Under the pieces are notes generated by a model. The model made no database searches, was not told where the DNA came from, and saw only the letters and a program-made list of their open reading frames with translations. A program made the translations under genes and the position numbers. A DNA stretch of 64,000 nucleotides from Leptospira gomenensis (GTDB lineage Bacteria; Spirochaetota; Leptospiria; Leptospirales; Leptospiraceae). The stretch covers positions 136,001 to 200,000 of the forward strand of contig NZ_RQFA01000037.1 of the NCBI RefSeq assembly GCF_004770155.1, given 5' to 3'. Position 1 is the stretch's first letter; each line of letters starts with the position of its first letter. Shown here piece by piece: positions 51,248 through 63,907 of this stretch.

Positions 51248-51790
51248 ATGAAGGCAATTCTATTAAATACTGATCAAAAGATAAAATCCATTTATGAAGA
51301 TGAAAAAAGAGAAGTAGTCTCGCTCCTAATAGCGGAAAAAAACCTTCGTCATTTAACGGAAAAAGAAAAGAAAACTCTTATCAAAAACTTCGTTCCACTG
51401 ATTCGAAAATATGAAAAATATCTGATTTCGACAAAGCGAATTCATAACAAAGCAGGAAAGATTCTCTATAATCGGGAACAAAGTCCCTTGAAAAAAATCA
51501 ATCTGAGAATGAAAAATTCGGACTGGAACCTTCTTAGCCTTTTGGCTTCTACACATGGTGTTTCAAGATCTTTTTTGATGAACTATATCCTTTGGCTCGA
51601 TAAAGTAGGAATTCATAATTTCATGATGGAAAAATTTTTTAAGGGAACGTCGAATAAGATTGGATCGTATCAGTTTAACTGGAGAATTCAATTCCAGTCG
51701 AATCAGCTCATTCGAGAATTGATCATTGAACCTAACTTGATTTTAGTTTCGTCTTTAAAGAATAAACGAAAAGATACGCTTCTTCTTTAA
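51248..51790 (+). CDS. DUF1564 family protein (Leptospira-specific)
   Basis: A 180-residue protein. The central segment INLRMKNSDWNLLSLLASTHGVSRSFLMNYILWLDK matches my memory of the leptospiral DUF1564 family, which is expanded in the genus. The N-terminal half is basic and helical, and the C-terminus has RIQFQSNQLIRELII. No signal peptide is seen. Its base composition is clearly more AT-rich than most of the window, which could mean recent transfer or relaxed selection. Function is unknown. Confidence 0.75.
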   Translation: MKAILLNTDQKIKSIYEDEKREVVSLLIAEKNLRHLTEKEKKTLIKNFVPLIRKYEKYLISTKRIHNKAGKILYNREQSPLKKINLRMKNSDWNLLSLLASTHGVSRSFLMNYILWLDKVGIHNFMMEKFFKGTSNKIGSYQFNWRIQFQSNQLIRELIIEPNLILVSSLKNKRKDTLLL

Positions 51791-51830
51791 AACGCGATGG
51801 CCCCGCAGTAGTCCATAACTCTTCTCCGAG

Positions 51831-51841
51831 GTAGGAACTCC
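51831..51841 (+). repeat. GTAGGAACTCC element before HMG-CoA lyase
   Basis: Exact copy in the leader region, about 58 nt upstream of the start codon. Confidence 0.9.
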
Positions 51842-52716
51842 TAAAAATAAGGACCTTATGGCAATATTTGAATTGCCCATTTTCGAAGAAATAGTCCAAT
51901 GCAAAGGAGAATGGAAATAAAAATTACCGAAGTCGGACCTCGAGACGGCCTTCAAAACGAAAAAAGACCAGTTTCAACCGAAATCAAATTAGAATACATT
52001 CGTCTTTTGATTAAGGCGGGTTTAAAACATATAGAAGCTACTTCTTTCGTCAAAAAAGAAGCGATTCCCCAATTAGCGGACGCGGCAGAATTATCGGCAC
52101 AATTAGACTGGAATCAAGCTGTTCAATATTCTGCATTGACGCCGAATATCAAAGGATATGAAGGAGCCAAGAACGTCGGCTACAAGGAAGTTGCCGTTTT
52201 TACCGCTTCCTCTGAAACTTTTACTAAGAAAAATATAAATCGAACCATCTCGGAATCAATCGAAGGTTTTAAAGAAATTTTTCGCTTAGCAAAAGAAGAC
52301 GGAATTAAAGTTAGAGGTTATGTTTCTACCGTCATCGATTGTCCTTACGAGGGTAAGGTGAATCCAGAAAAAGTTCTAGAAATTTCGAAGATTCTCTTGG
52401 ATTTAGGCGCCTACGAGATATCTCTCGGTGAAACGATAGGGACAGGAGTTCCTACGGAGGTCGAACGTTTACTGGAGACTCTTCTGAAACACATTCCCGC
52501 TGATAAACTCGCCGGTCACTTTCATGACACGTATGGTATGGCGATTGCTAACGTTGAGAAGGCCCTTTCTATGGGCATTCGTTCATTTGATTCCTCCTCA
52601 GGCGGATTGGGGGGTTGTCCTTATGCGAAGGGGGCGGCGGGAAATTTGGCAACGGAAGATCTCGTCTATTTCCTTGAAAAATCAGGAGTTCCTACCGGAA
52701 TTCAGCCAAACTTGCT

Positions 52717-53794
<1,078 letters not shown>

Positions 53795-53805
53795 GTAGGA
53801 ACTTC
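53795..53805 (+). repeat. Element variant GTAGGAACTTC between two tRNAs
   Basis: One mismatch from the 11-mer, in the 17-nt space between tRNA-Glu and tRNA-Lys. Confidence 0.6.
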
Positions 53806-53808
53806 TTC

Positions 53809-53892
<84 letters not shown>

Positions 53893-53955
53893 GAAATACA
53901 CGATATTTTTCGAGTGTCGCGGGTCAATCAAAAACGGACAAAAAAACTGCGATTC

Positions 53956-55242
<1,287 letters not shown>

Positions 55243-55270
55243 TCAAATTGATGCTTGCTAAAATAACGTT

Positions 55271-56305
55271 TCATGGTCGAAGTTCGGGAAGCGGATTTTT
55301 CAAGGCGGATTCCAGCGTATTCACGACAAGAGCATAGCCGCTTGCATTTTTGGGAACTCCCGAAAATAGTTCGTAAAGGTGATCGTAGGAACCCCCCGTT
55401 AGAACTGGATCGGGAAATCCTTCCAAATAACCTTGAAAAACGAAACCGGTATAATAATTCAGATCGCGTAAAAGCGAAAAGTCGAGACAGAGATCTATTT
55501 TTCTTTTGTAGGAACTCCAAACACGCAAGATCCAAGCGGTTTCTTCCAAAATTCTCTCGAGATCCTCCTTCCATTTTCCGGAAAGAGAATCCAATCGAAG
55601 CGAGCTTTTTAAAGAATCGAAATCAAAATTTAAAATCAAAGCGTTCAGAACTCGAATCAAAACGGCCGCGTCTTTTCGTTCACCGAAAATCCGACCGATC
55701 TCGGTCCCGTTCTTTTGGTATAAGAGCGTAGAAAGAATTTCGATTTCAGCCGGCGAAAGTAGGAACTCCTCAACAATTGACCGAAACAAATTCACGCTCC
55801 CCAAAACCAACGTAAGCCGGCTATCCAAAGGAAGCACGGAAAAAATCCCGTCCACCTCCTCCAAAATGCGAAGCGTATTTTCCTTACCGGAAGCGCCCAA
55901 ACTCTCCGCACCGATTTGCATCACTTCCTTACGGGAAACGCTCCCCTTACCGGTCTCGCGAAAAATTCTTCCGACGTAAAAGATATTCTGATTTTCCTTT
56001 TGATGCGAGAATCCGGCCATACCTTTTACTGCCTGAACGGTCAAATCGATGCTCGGAGAAATCTCATTTCCGGAAGCGTCTCGAACTCTAAACAGGGAAG
56101 CCGTGTCCGGAGCGGAAACCGTTTGTAAAAAAGTAGAACTATAATCGAAGGCAGGTAGGAACACCTCGGAATATCCTTTTTTTTTCAGAACACCCGATAT
56201 GGTTTCGAGAAGGTTTCTTCTGTCTTTGCTGTCTTCTGGTCCGAGAAAGTGAAACCCGTCCGGGATCCATTTTTTCTGGCTGGGTTCTGGGAGATTCTGA
56301 TTCAT
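55271..56305 (-). CDS. hisZ: ATP phosphoribosyltransferase regulatory subunit
   Basis: A 344-residue HisRS-like protein without the tRNA anticodon domain. Class II synthetase-like blocks: SLFRVRDASGNEISPSIDLTVQ, FYVGRIFRET and GLGFRDL-like YYTGFVFQGYLEGFPDPVLTGGSYD. As HisZ it would be the catalytic-regulatory partner of short HisG in the first step of histidine synthesis. hisZ next to purA is a common arrangement. Four element copies or near copies lie in it (55352, 55385, 55508, 55759), and a GTAGGAACACC form at 56155. Confidence 0.9.
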   Translation of the reverse strand: MNQNLPEPSQKKWIPDGFHFLGPEDSKDRRNLLETISGVLKKKGYSEVFLPAFDYSSTFLQTVSAPDTASLFRVRDASGNEISPSIDLTVQAVKGMAGFSHQKENQNIFYVGRIFRETGKGSVSRKEVMQIGAESLGASGKENTLRILEEVDGIFSVLPLDSRLTLVLGSVNLFRSIVEEFLLSPAEIEILSTLLYQKNGTEIGRIFGERKDAAVLIRVLNALILNFDFDSLKSSLRLDSLSGKWKEDLERILEETAWILRVWSSYKRKIDLCLDFSLLRDLNYYTGFVFQGYLEGFPDPVLTGGSYDHLYELFSGVPKNASGYALVVNTLESALKNPLPELRP

Positions 56306-56658
<353 letters not shown>

Positions 56659-58671
56659 ATGGCTGAGAAAGAGTCCAGCGTAGGTAAATGGCAGAAAGAA
56701 TTCTTCGAGAATATTCATTTGTTCAAACGCTCCGGTATGACGGAAGAAGGGGCGAAAAAAATCCTTCAGAAGTTTTTATATCTTTCCTCGGTGACTCCGA
56801 TGCCTCCAGTAATGGACGTTTTCAAGGAACCTCATCTTTTGGAAACGGTAGGGGTTTATACTTCGCCGGAACAAAGGGCGAGGGAATTCATGATGGAGTT
56901 CCTTTCTCCGATCATGAAACAGTTTACGGTGGAAGGGATTGATAATCTAAAAGCGGTTCAACCTCTGATCGGTAAATATCCGATCACTTTGATTTCCAAT
57001 CACCTGTCCCATCTCGATGCTCCCGCGATCTTTCATCAGCTTTATAATTGTTCTCCGGAAGGAAAATCCATAGCGGAACAACTCGTTTTTATCGCCGGAC
57101 GATTGGCATACGAACCGGACTTTACGAGGTTGGGTCTTTATATGTTCGGAACCCTTCTCGTATGTTCGAAAAGGGATATGGCGGATAATCCGAGTTTGTC
57201 GGATGTCATGACGAAGATCAACATGCGTGCGTTTCGACATTCGCAAAAACTTCAATCGGAAGGAAAGATCATCGCGATCTTTCCGGAAGGAACCCGGTCC
57301 AGAGACGGCCGCTTGATGCCGTTCGTGGAAACCGTATATCACTATGTGGCCAATAAAGTGATCATTCCTATCTCGCTGGAAAAAACCGATAAAATCCTTC
57401 CGACCACTAGTCTTCTTTTCAATCAGGTGAACGGAAAACTAGTAATCGGCAAACCGGTGTTAGTCGGAGAGCTGAACCGTAAGCAGATGGAAACGTTTCC
57501 GAAAGAGGTGGAACAACTACAATTTCCGGAACACGGGGACAAAAAACAATTTCTCATCGACAACCTGGCCTTGCTCGTCGGTTCCAATTTGAATAAACAC
57601 CAACACGGAACCTATCGAAACCTCTACAAAGGAGATATTCCCGGTAAGAATATTCTGATCAAGGTTCCGAAAGAACCGGAGGAAAAAATCGTCGTCATCG
57701 GAGCGAGTAGCATGTCGATTGCGGTCGCGACCTTGCTCGCAAACAAGGACGTTTTGGTTTATCTCTATCATCCTGATCAGACGTATACCGAACAATGTAA
57801 CACGGAAAGAAGGGAACTGAAGTATTATCCTCTCTACAAACTTCCACCGAATCTGATTTTCACTTCCGATCCCGAAGTGTTAAAGACGGCGACGTTATTC
57901 ATCCAAGGAACCAATCCGTGGGAGTTGATCAACATCTACCCGGAAATACAACCTTTCCTCAATCGGAATAAGGCGCCTTTTTTCAACGTGGTCAAAGGGT
58001 TTACGAGCACAGGTTTGATTCTTGACGAAGTACAGACTGCGTTCGGGTTGGAAGATGATCGACTTGGAGTGGTCGCAGGCGCTTGTTATCCGGATCAGAT
58101 CATGGAAAGAAAAATCTCCGGCTTCGAAATCGCGGCCTCGAACGCGAGTTTGATTCCTAGGGTTCAACATCTATTTACGACGGGGTATGTGTTCCCACGG
58201 CCGGCGAAAATTCCCACCGATATCAAAGGTGTTCAGTTAGGCGGGGCCTTGAAAACGATCTACGCTTTGGCGATGGGGATCGTCGAAGGTTATTTTACGC
58301 AAACGTTAGGCGGCAATGTGGACAATTCCCTTTTTCATCTCTCGAATCGTTTTTTTAGCGAGATGACCGAAATCGGGACGAAAATGGGAGGACAACCGGA
58401 GACGTTCCAAGGTTTGTCCGGACTTACCGACTTTATGCTTTCCTGCTTCGGGACGGATGCCAAAGACAGGAAAACCGGCTATGACATCGCTTATGGCTCT
58501 TCGTCGGAGAAAATGTCGAACGGATTTTACGGTTTGAAGGTTATGCCGAATCTGATGAAGATCACTCCGGAAAATACGCCCGTTCTTGCCGCGGCGTATG
58601 AAATCGTGATCAACAAAAAGAATATTCATCAGATCATCGAAATGATGGAAAGTAGACTCGCAAGAGTGTAA
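56659..58671 (+). CDS. Acyltransferase (PlsC-type) fused to a GpsA-like dehydrogenase
   Basis: A 670-residue fusion, with AGGAAGG upstream of the ATG. The N-terminal half is a glycerolipid acyltransferase: NHLSHLDAPAIF contains the HxxxxD motif and IFPEGTRSRDGRLMPF is the FPEGTR block. The C-terminal ~330 residues resemble NAD-dependent glycerol-3-phosphate dehydrogenase: VVIGASSMSIAVATLL as the Rossmann loop, NVVKGFTSTG, VAGACYPDQIMERK in place of GPSFAxE, LGGALKTIYALAMGIVEG with the conserved Lys, and GLSGLTDFMLSCFG. The nucleotide loop lacks the classical GxGxxG. It may make or sense glycerol-3-phosphate and acylate it in one polypeptide (inference). Confidence 0.85.
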   Translation: MAEKESSVGKWQKEFFENIHLFKRSGMTEEGAKKILQKFLYLSSVTPMPPVMDVFKEPHLLETVGVYTSPEQRAREFMMEFLSPIMKQFTVEGIDNLKAVQPLIGKYPITLISNHLSHLDAPAIFHQLYNCSPEGKSIAEQLVFIAGRLAYEPDFTRLGLYMFGTLLVCSKRDMADNPSLSDVMTKINMRAFRHSQKLQSEGKIIAIFPEGTRSRDGRLMPFVETVYHYVANKVIIPISLEKTDKILPTTSLLFNQVNGKLVIGKPVLVGELNRKQMETFPKEVEQLQFPEHGDKKQFLIDNLALLVGSNLNKHQHGTYRNLYKGDIPGKNILIKVPKEPEEKIVVIGASSMSIAVATLLANKDVLVYLYHPDQTYTEQCNTERRELKYYPLYKLPPNLIFTSDPEVLKTATLFIQGTNPWELINIYPEIQPFLNRNKAPFFNVVKGFTSTGLILDEVQTAFGLEDDRLGVVAGACYPDQIMERKISGFEIAASNASLIPRVQHLFTTGYVFPRPAKIPTDIKGVQLGGALKTIYALAMGIVEGYFTQTLGGNVDNSLFHLSNRFFSEMTEIGTKMGGQPETFQGLSGLTDFMLSCFGTDAKDRKTGYDIAYGSSSEKMSNGFYGLKVMPNLMKITPENTPVLAAAYEIVINKKNIHQIIEMMESRLARV

Positions 58672-59177
58672 TAAAAGCGAAGCGCGGACTCCGGACGAAG
58701 CAAAGGTGGTCGGAGAACATCGGCAGACCATCTTTTCGTGGGTGATATCGTTTTGGTGTAGGAACTCCCAAGGATTGATCGGTTTCGGAGAGGTCAATCT
58801 TAGTCTTACCAAGTTCGTAGCCAATCACATGAATATTTTTGTGATAGGAAGAAGGAGGAGATCCTACAAACGAATTCAGTCTGACGCGATAAGACGCAGT
58901 ATCAAACAGGAGAGCCTTCGGTAACCCAAAAACGTAGGAACTCCTCTTTCAACAGAAAAGTTTTTCTCTTCTATATTTCCCTATACGTACGCATTCGCCG
59001 ATTCTATATCAATTTTTTCTAACATCCTTCCTGCATCTTGGCAACTAAATTACCAAAATCAAAACTGGCGCACGATTAATAACTAACGATTATAGAATTA
59101 TAACTAAGAGAGACTGCATGAAAAATCCAGTGTAGATTCTCTGTTGAACACGATCCTTTCTTCATTCGCTTATCAGT
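58672..59177. other. Intergenic region with three repeat elements
   Basis: About 500 nt. It holds exact 11-mers at 58758-58768 and 58934-58944 and a GGAGATCCTAC form at 58857-58867. The rest is AT-rich toward the FG-GAP gene (59030-59110), which fits its promoter. Open frames here have no family features. Confidence 0.6.
58758..58944. repeat. Two GTAGGAACTCC elements plus a GGATCTCC variant
   Basis: Exact copies at 58758-58768 and 58934-58944 on the plus strand; a complementary-strand variant at 58857-58867. Confidence 0.9.
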
Positions 59178-60815
59178 ATGATGCACTTTGAGCTACAAAA
59201 CTTCAATTCACGCAGACGCCTCGGAAAGAAGACATATTATTTTTTGTTCTCGTGTATGATTTCTTTTACATTCTTCCAGTGCCAATACAAGCCGAGGGAT
59301 CAAGGAGATATATTAGGTCTCATAGGATCCGGTTATGCCGTAGGATCTCTCACAAACGGCGGAATCGAATATCCGCCCGCTGTCCCAGGAACACCCGTAC
59401 CTGTAAACGGAGTTTGGATAAACGAGGCTTATTTCAAGGCGACTAACGTAACCGGAAGCACTTACTTCGGAAATAGCATCGCCGTTTCCGGTGATACGAT
59501 GGTCGTAGGATCCTTTCGCGAAAATAGCAATCAAATTGGTCCGACAAACGGTCCCACAGCAAGCGCAGACCAGAGCCTTTTCGCATCTGGCGCAGTATAT
59601 GTTTTCAGAAAAGTCGCCGGTAATTGGATTCAAGAAGCATATCTCAAAGCCTCCAATCCGGGAATGAGCGACTTCTTTGGCACGAGCGTCGCCATTTCCG
59701 GAAACACCGTCGTTGTAGGAGCACCTATGAACGGAGGTTCCGGGTCCATCTACGTATTTCAAAGAGTCGGAACCGTTTGGTCGGAACAAGCTCGCTTAAA
59801 AGCGTCGAATTGGGACGCCGGCGATCGTTTCGGCAGCGTAGTTTCCATAGACGGAGACGTAATTGTAATCGGAGCGGAATGGGAAAACAGTTCTCAAAAT
59901 ACGGTCACCAACGGAACGACAGCCAGCGCAGACAACAGCCTAAACGACGCAGGAGCCGCCTACATTTTTCGAAGAAACGCCGGAGTTTGGACGCAAGAAG
60001 CATACTTAAAAGCTCCGAACCCAGGCAACGGAGACTACTTCGGTTCCGCCGTCTCGATTTCCGGAGATACGGTCGTGGTCGGAGCTTATAAAGAGGACAG
60101 TCAAGCGGTCACAACGAACGGAACCACCGCAAGTGCGGACAATTCCAAATCGGAATCCGGAGCCGCATACGTCTTTCGGAGGACGGCCGGGATTTGGGGG
60201 CAGGAAGCGTTTCTCAAAGCGTCGAATTTGGACCCGAACGACCAATTCGGAAAAACTCTCTCCGTATCCAACAATACGATCGTAATCGGAGCAGCATTAG
60301 AAGATAGTAATGTAAACACGATTACGAATGGGGCAACGGCGAGCCCCGTAAACGCCTTAGCCGGCTCGGGAGCCGCGTATATTTTCGAGAGAACGGGCGT
60401 TACTTGGACCCAAACAGCATATCTAAAAGCGAAGAACGTTCAGGCAGGAGATCAGTTCGGAACCGCAGTCGCAGTCGAGGGGAATTTTATCGCCGTTGGA
60501 GCGATAAACGAATCTTGCGGTCAATCGACCGTCACCTACGGTCCGTTAGTCGTCTGGGACGAACGCGCACCGCAATCCGGGGCGGTTTATATGTTCAGAA
60601 AAACGGACGGACGTTGGGGGGAATATTCGTATTTCAAAGCTCCTAATGCGGGAAACGCGGATCTGTTCGGCTCCGGTGTCTCATTGTCTGGAACTAGAAT
60701 TGTAGTAGGAGCTCCTCAGGAAAGTAGCAATCAAAACACGATCACCAACGGACCGACCGCAAGTACGGATGATTCCGAATACAGATCGGGAGCCGCATAT
60801 GCCTTTGAAAGATAA
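59178..60815 (+). CDS. Lipoprotein with seven FG-GAP repeats
   Basis: A 545-residue lipoprotein; the signal peptide ends in TFFQC at about residue 35. The mature part is made of seven repeats, each with an FG-GAP-like core: YFGNSIAVSGDTMVVG, FFGTSVAISGNTVVVGAP, RFGSVVSIDGDVIVIG, YFGSAVSISGDTVVVG, QFGKTLSVSNNTIVIG, QFGTAVAVEGNFIAVG and LFGSGVSLSGTRIVVGAP. Seven units make a complete integrin-alpha-like beta-propeller. Asn/Thr/Ser-rich loops (NGTTASADNS) recur between blades. It is probably surface-exposed and may bind host or matrix ligands. Its 3' end overlaps the start of the next paralogue. Confidence 0.9.
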   Translation: MMHFELQNFNSRRRLGKKTYYFLFSCMISFTFFQCQYKPRDQGDILGLIGSGYAVGSLTNGGIEYPPAVPGTPVPVNGVWINEAYFKATNVTGSTYFGNSIAVSGDTMVVGSFRENSNQIGPTNGPTASADQSLFASGAVYVFRKVAGNWIQEAYLKASNPGMSDFFGTSVAISGNTVVVGAPMNGGSGSIYVFQRVGTVWSEQARLKASNWDAGDRFGSVVSIDGDVIVIGAEWENSSQNTVTNGTTASADNSLNDAGAAYIFRRNAGVWTQEAYLKAPNPGNGDYFGSAVSISGDTVVVGAYKEDSQAVTTNGTTASADNSKSESGAAYVFRRTAGIWGQEAFLKASNLDPNDQFGKTLSVSNNTIVIGAALEDSNVNTITNGATASPVNALAGSGAAYIFERTGVTWTQTAYLKAKNVQAGDQFGTAVAVEGNFIAVGAINESCGQSTVTYGPLVVWDERAPQSGAVYMFRKTDGRWGEYSYFKAPNAGNADLFGSGVSLSGTRIVVGAPQESSNQNTITNGPTASTDDSEYRSGAAYAFER

Positions 60816-62646
60816 ATCGAATCCTCCGTCGGAACAAAGCCGAATCCCCGGAAAAGACGCGTTACAGTTCCTACTAAATTCTTCGATCATCCTGCTATCC
60901 CTTCTCTTTTCGGAAGGTTGTCTTTTGGGAGGAGAACGGAATCCTCTTCTGCTGAATCTCTTTTCTCTCGATTCTGCGCCCCTCTCCGATTTTCAATACC
61001 CCGTATCCTCGTACCGATATACGAAGTATGTTACGATGCCGACGTTCCGACCTTCGATAAACGGAACTGCGGAAGAATATTCGATAGAGCCTGCGTTACC
61101 GCCCGGTCTGAACTTCGACAGCACAACGGGAAGTATATCCGGAGTTCCGACGGCGAATTTAACTTCAACTACGTTCACGATTACCGCAAGAAATTCGGAG
61201 GGAACGATATCCACTACGCTCGTTTTGTCTTCTACGTCTTCTCAATGGATCGAAGGCGCCTTCATAAAAGCGGCGAATTCCGATATTGCAGACTACTACG
61301 GAAACGCGTTAGCGCTCGATGGGGACACGTTAGTCGTAGGTGCCTATCTGGAATGCAGCAACCAAACTACCGTCACGAACGGCGCCGGCGCCAGCACAGA
61401 CAATAGCGCCGACAGTTCGGGAGCGGTATACGTATATAGAAGATCGGGAGCCGGCTGGGAACAGGAAGCGTATATAAAGGCGCCTAACGCGGAGGCGAAT
61501 GATTCCTTCGGTTATACGGTCGCAATTTCGGGAAATACGATCGTAGTTGGAGCCTATCTCGAAAGCAGTAGTCAGACGACTATTACCAACGGAACGACCG
61601 CGAGCGCGGACAATTCAAGTCCTGCGGCCGGAGCCGCCTACGTTTTTCGAAGAACCGGAACTACCTGGGCACAAGAAGCATATCTAAAGGCGTCTAACGC
61701 GGAAAACTCCGATTACTTCGGATATAGTCTCGCTATATCCGGAGATACGATCGCAATCGGAGCCATGGGAGAATCCAGCAATCAAACCGCGATCACAAAC
61801 GGAACTACCGCAAGCGCAGACAATACCAACGCTTCCTCAGGAGCCGTCTACGTGTATAAAAGAATCGGAACGAATTGGAATCAAGAAGCCTATATCAAAG
61901 CCGCAAACGGAGACGCCGCCGATTTATTCGGAATAAGCGTCGGCCTTTCCGGAAACACACTCGTCGTCGGAGCCGCACAGGAAAGTAGCAATCAAATCAC
62001 GATTACCAACGGAACCACTGCAAGTGCGAATAACGCAAAGGCTTCCGCAGGAGCCGCTTACGTCTACGTAAGAACCGGAACAATTTGGGCGCAAGAGGCA
62101 TATCTCAAGGCGAATAATGGACAAAGCGGAGATCAATTCGGCACAACCGTCGCAGTGGACGGCGATACCGTAGCGGTCGGGTCTATCTACTCCAACGAAG
62201 GAGCGGTCTACGTCTTTACGAGAACGGGAACGCTCTGGAGTCAAGAGACAGTCATACAACCGGCCAACCCCGCAAGTATAACCAATTTCGGAAGCAGCGT
62301 CTCGATCTCAGGAAATACGATCGCGGTAGGCACGTATTCCGAGGACGGAAACGAAAACTCCATCTTAAACGGAACGAACGCTTCGTTGGACAATACTTTG
62401 CCCGCTTCGGGCGCAACGTATATCTACCAAAGAACAGGGACGACTTGGGCTCAGGAATCTTACATAAAAGCACCTAACGTTCAAGCAGGGGATTGGTTCG
62501 GAATGGCCGTCGCATTATCGGGCGATACGGTTGCAGTCGGTGCTCCGCAGGAAGACGGAGGACAAACCGCCGTTACGATAGGAGGTGTTCGCAGTTGGAA
62601 CGAGCTCAAACCGAACTCCGGAGCCGCCTATGTCTTTACTCGATAA
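60799..62646 (+). CDS. Ig-like plus seven FG-GAP repeat lipoprotein
   Basis: A 615-residue paralogue of the upstream protein; the ATG at 60799 overlaps its stop. Lipobox SEGC at about residue 41. Residues about 80-150 form a putative Ig-like domain (YSIEPALPPGLNFDSTTGS, SGVPTANLTSTTFTITARNS), which the first paralogue lacks. Then seven propeller repeats follow, from YYGNALALDGDTLVVGAY to WFGMAVALSGDTVAVGAP. Near-identical DNA words coding NGTTASADN make intragenic and intergenic recombination likely. A surface lipoprotein role is inferred. Confidence 0.9.
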   Translation: MPLKDKSNPPSEQSRIPGKDALQFLLNSSIILLSLLFSEGCLLGGERNPLLLNLFSLDSAPLSDFQYPVSSYRYTKYVTMPTFRPSINGTAEEYSIEPALPPGLNFDSTTGSISGVPTANLTSTTFTITARNSEGTISTTLVLSSTSSQWIEGAFIKAANSDIADYYGNALALDGDTLVVGAYLECSNQTTVTNGAGASTDNSADSSGAVYVYRRSGAGWEQEAYIKAPNAEANDSFGYTVAISGNTIVVGAYLESSSQTTITNGTTASADNSSPAAGAAYVFRRTGTTWAQEAYLKASNAENSDYFGYSLAISGDTIAIGAMGESSNQTAITNGTTASADNTNASSGAVYVYKRIGTNWNQEAYIKAANGDAADLFGISVGLSGNTLVVGAAQESSNQITITNGTTASANNAKASAGAAYVYVRTGTIWAQEAYLKANNGQSGDQFGTTVAVDGDTVAVGSIYSNEGAVYVFTRTGTLWSQETVIQPANPASITNFGSSVSISGNTIAVGTYSEDGNENSILNGTNASLDNTLPASGATYIYQRTGTTWAQESYIKAPNVQAGDWFGMAVALSGDTVAVGAPQEDGGQTAVTIGGVRSWNELKPNSGAAYVFTR

Positions 62647-62752
62647 CCGATAACCGTCGGACCTCCCAGCCTTCGGCGAGAAACGAAAAAACATCGTATT
62701 CGATTTAAAAATATCGATAAACGAATTAAGTTTTAAGAATATTCTGAAAAAC

Positions 62753-63907
62753 TCAATTACACGCGTGCGAAACGGAGATTCCGTATTTAAAACCCAGATA
62801 ACACTCCGCCTTCCTTCGATCCGTAACGTTCAAACCCTGGTCATAAACAAGAATTTCGCCGATGTTACCGTCCAACCCCGCCCCGCCGAAATAAACACCG
62901 ATATAACCGGTGCCGTTTCCGACAATCGGATATACGTTCGCGGTCGTCTTATTCAAAACTCCGTTGATATACAAAGAGGTGGAAGAAGCCGAAAACTGAG
63001 CCGTCATGACATGCGCATTTGTCGTGACATACGCGTTGCTTTGGAAATCGCCACCTCCGTTGTTGACGAACAATCTTCCTCCTTGAAACTTCAAAATCAG
63101 ATCGTTCCCTCCACCGGTTAACTCGAGAATTCCCTGATTGCTGGAACTCGACGCAACCTGCTCGATCACGGATAAGATCGTGTAGGAACTCCCCGAAATC
63201 GGAATTCCGGGTCCTTGAAAAAAACGCCCAGCGGATTGACTCGTGGCGATAAACGATTGTTGATTCCGATGATTGGGAATCCAAATCGGCTCTTGCCCCG
63301 TATGAACATTCGTATATGACAAGGAAGCGATTTGATCCGACCAATTCGTAACGAAATTGGAAGCATCTTTCGTAACCCCGAAATCCGCTCCCAACCAAAA
63401 AATCAGGTTGGAAACGTCCGAAGGGAGATAATACGTCGTCGCCTGCGTGACGGAAGAATACGACGTGGAACCGTCCGGAAGAATTTTTTCCAAAAGATAA
63501 AAACGCGTCTCCCCACCATTCAAACCCGAATGAACGAACGACGAAGCGCTCGTACCGCCCGAAGTGATTTCGGGAGAAGTTACGTTCACGTCGGAACTCG
63601 TCGAAGAATAGATTCTAAAATTCGATCCATCCGCAGTAGAGGGCCAACTCAAACGCACCAAATGAATTCCGCTCGTAGCCTGCAAATCCGGACCTGCCCC
63701 GATTTGCCCTGCGGCTCCGGAACGGGAGGTCGGAACCACAATCTGAAGTAAAAAACCCAGCGGATTGCTGGAATCCAAGCTGATCTTATTGGCCTGCATG
63801 CAGGAAACAAACGAAGGGATTAATAAAAGGAGAAAGTAAAGTCGGATAAAAGACGGACGATTCAAAAAGAAAAGGCCGTTCTGCGTTAGAAAGTAAAAAC
63901 GAAACAT
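62753..63907 (-). CDS. LamG-like lipoprotein with fibronectin-like domain
   Basis: A 384-residue protein with a long signal peptide and lipobox SFVSC at about residue 37. Residues about 80-155 look like a fibronectin type III domain (LVRLSWPSTADGSNFRIYSS, GGETRFYLLEKI). The C-terminal half (about 165-380) is a concanavalin/LamG-like beta-sandwich (LIFWLGADFGVTKD, TSLYINGVLNKTT, GNIGEILVYDQGLN), often found in adhesins. The exact repeat at 63182-63192 encodes SGSSYT. It is convergent with the FG-GAP pair. Confidence 0.85.
   Translation of the reverse strand: MFRFYFLTQNGLFFLNRPSFIRLYFLLLLIPSFVSCMQANKISLDSSNPLGFLLQIVVPTSRSGAAGQIGAGPDLQATSGIHLVRLSWPSTADGSNFRIYSSTSSDVNVTSPEITSGGTSASSFVHSGLNGGETRFYLLEKILPDGSTSYSSVTQATTYYLPSDVSNLIFWLGADFGVTKDASNFVTNWSDQIASLSYTNVHTGQEPIWIPNHRNQQSFIATSQSAGRFFQGPGIPISGSSYTILSVIEQVASSSSNQGILELTGGGNDLILKFQGGRLFVNNGGGDFQSNAYVTTNAHVMTAQFSASSTSLYINGVLNKTTANVYPIVGNGTGYIGVYFGGAGLDGNIGEILVYDQGLNVTDRRKAECYLGFKYGISVSHACN

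Noticed and set aside
59313..60319. Antisense frames in the FG-GAP genes
   Set aside because: They repeat with the blades and have no features of their own.
60703..60720. GTAGGAGCTCC-like words inside the FG-GAP genes
   Set aside because: They encode the conserved VGAP of the repeat (VVVGAPQE) in the same frame every time, so they are protein-driven and not counted as element copies.
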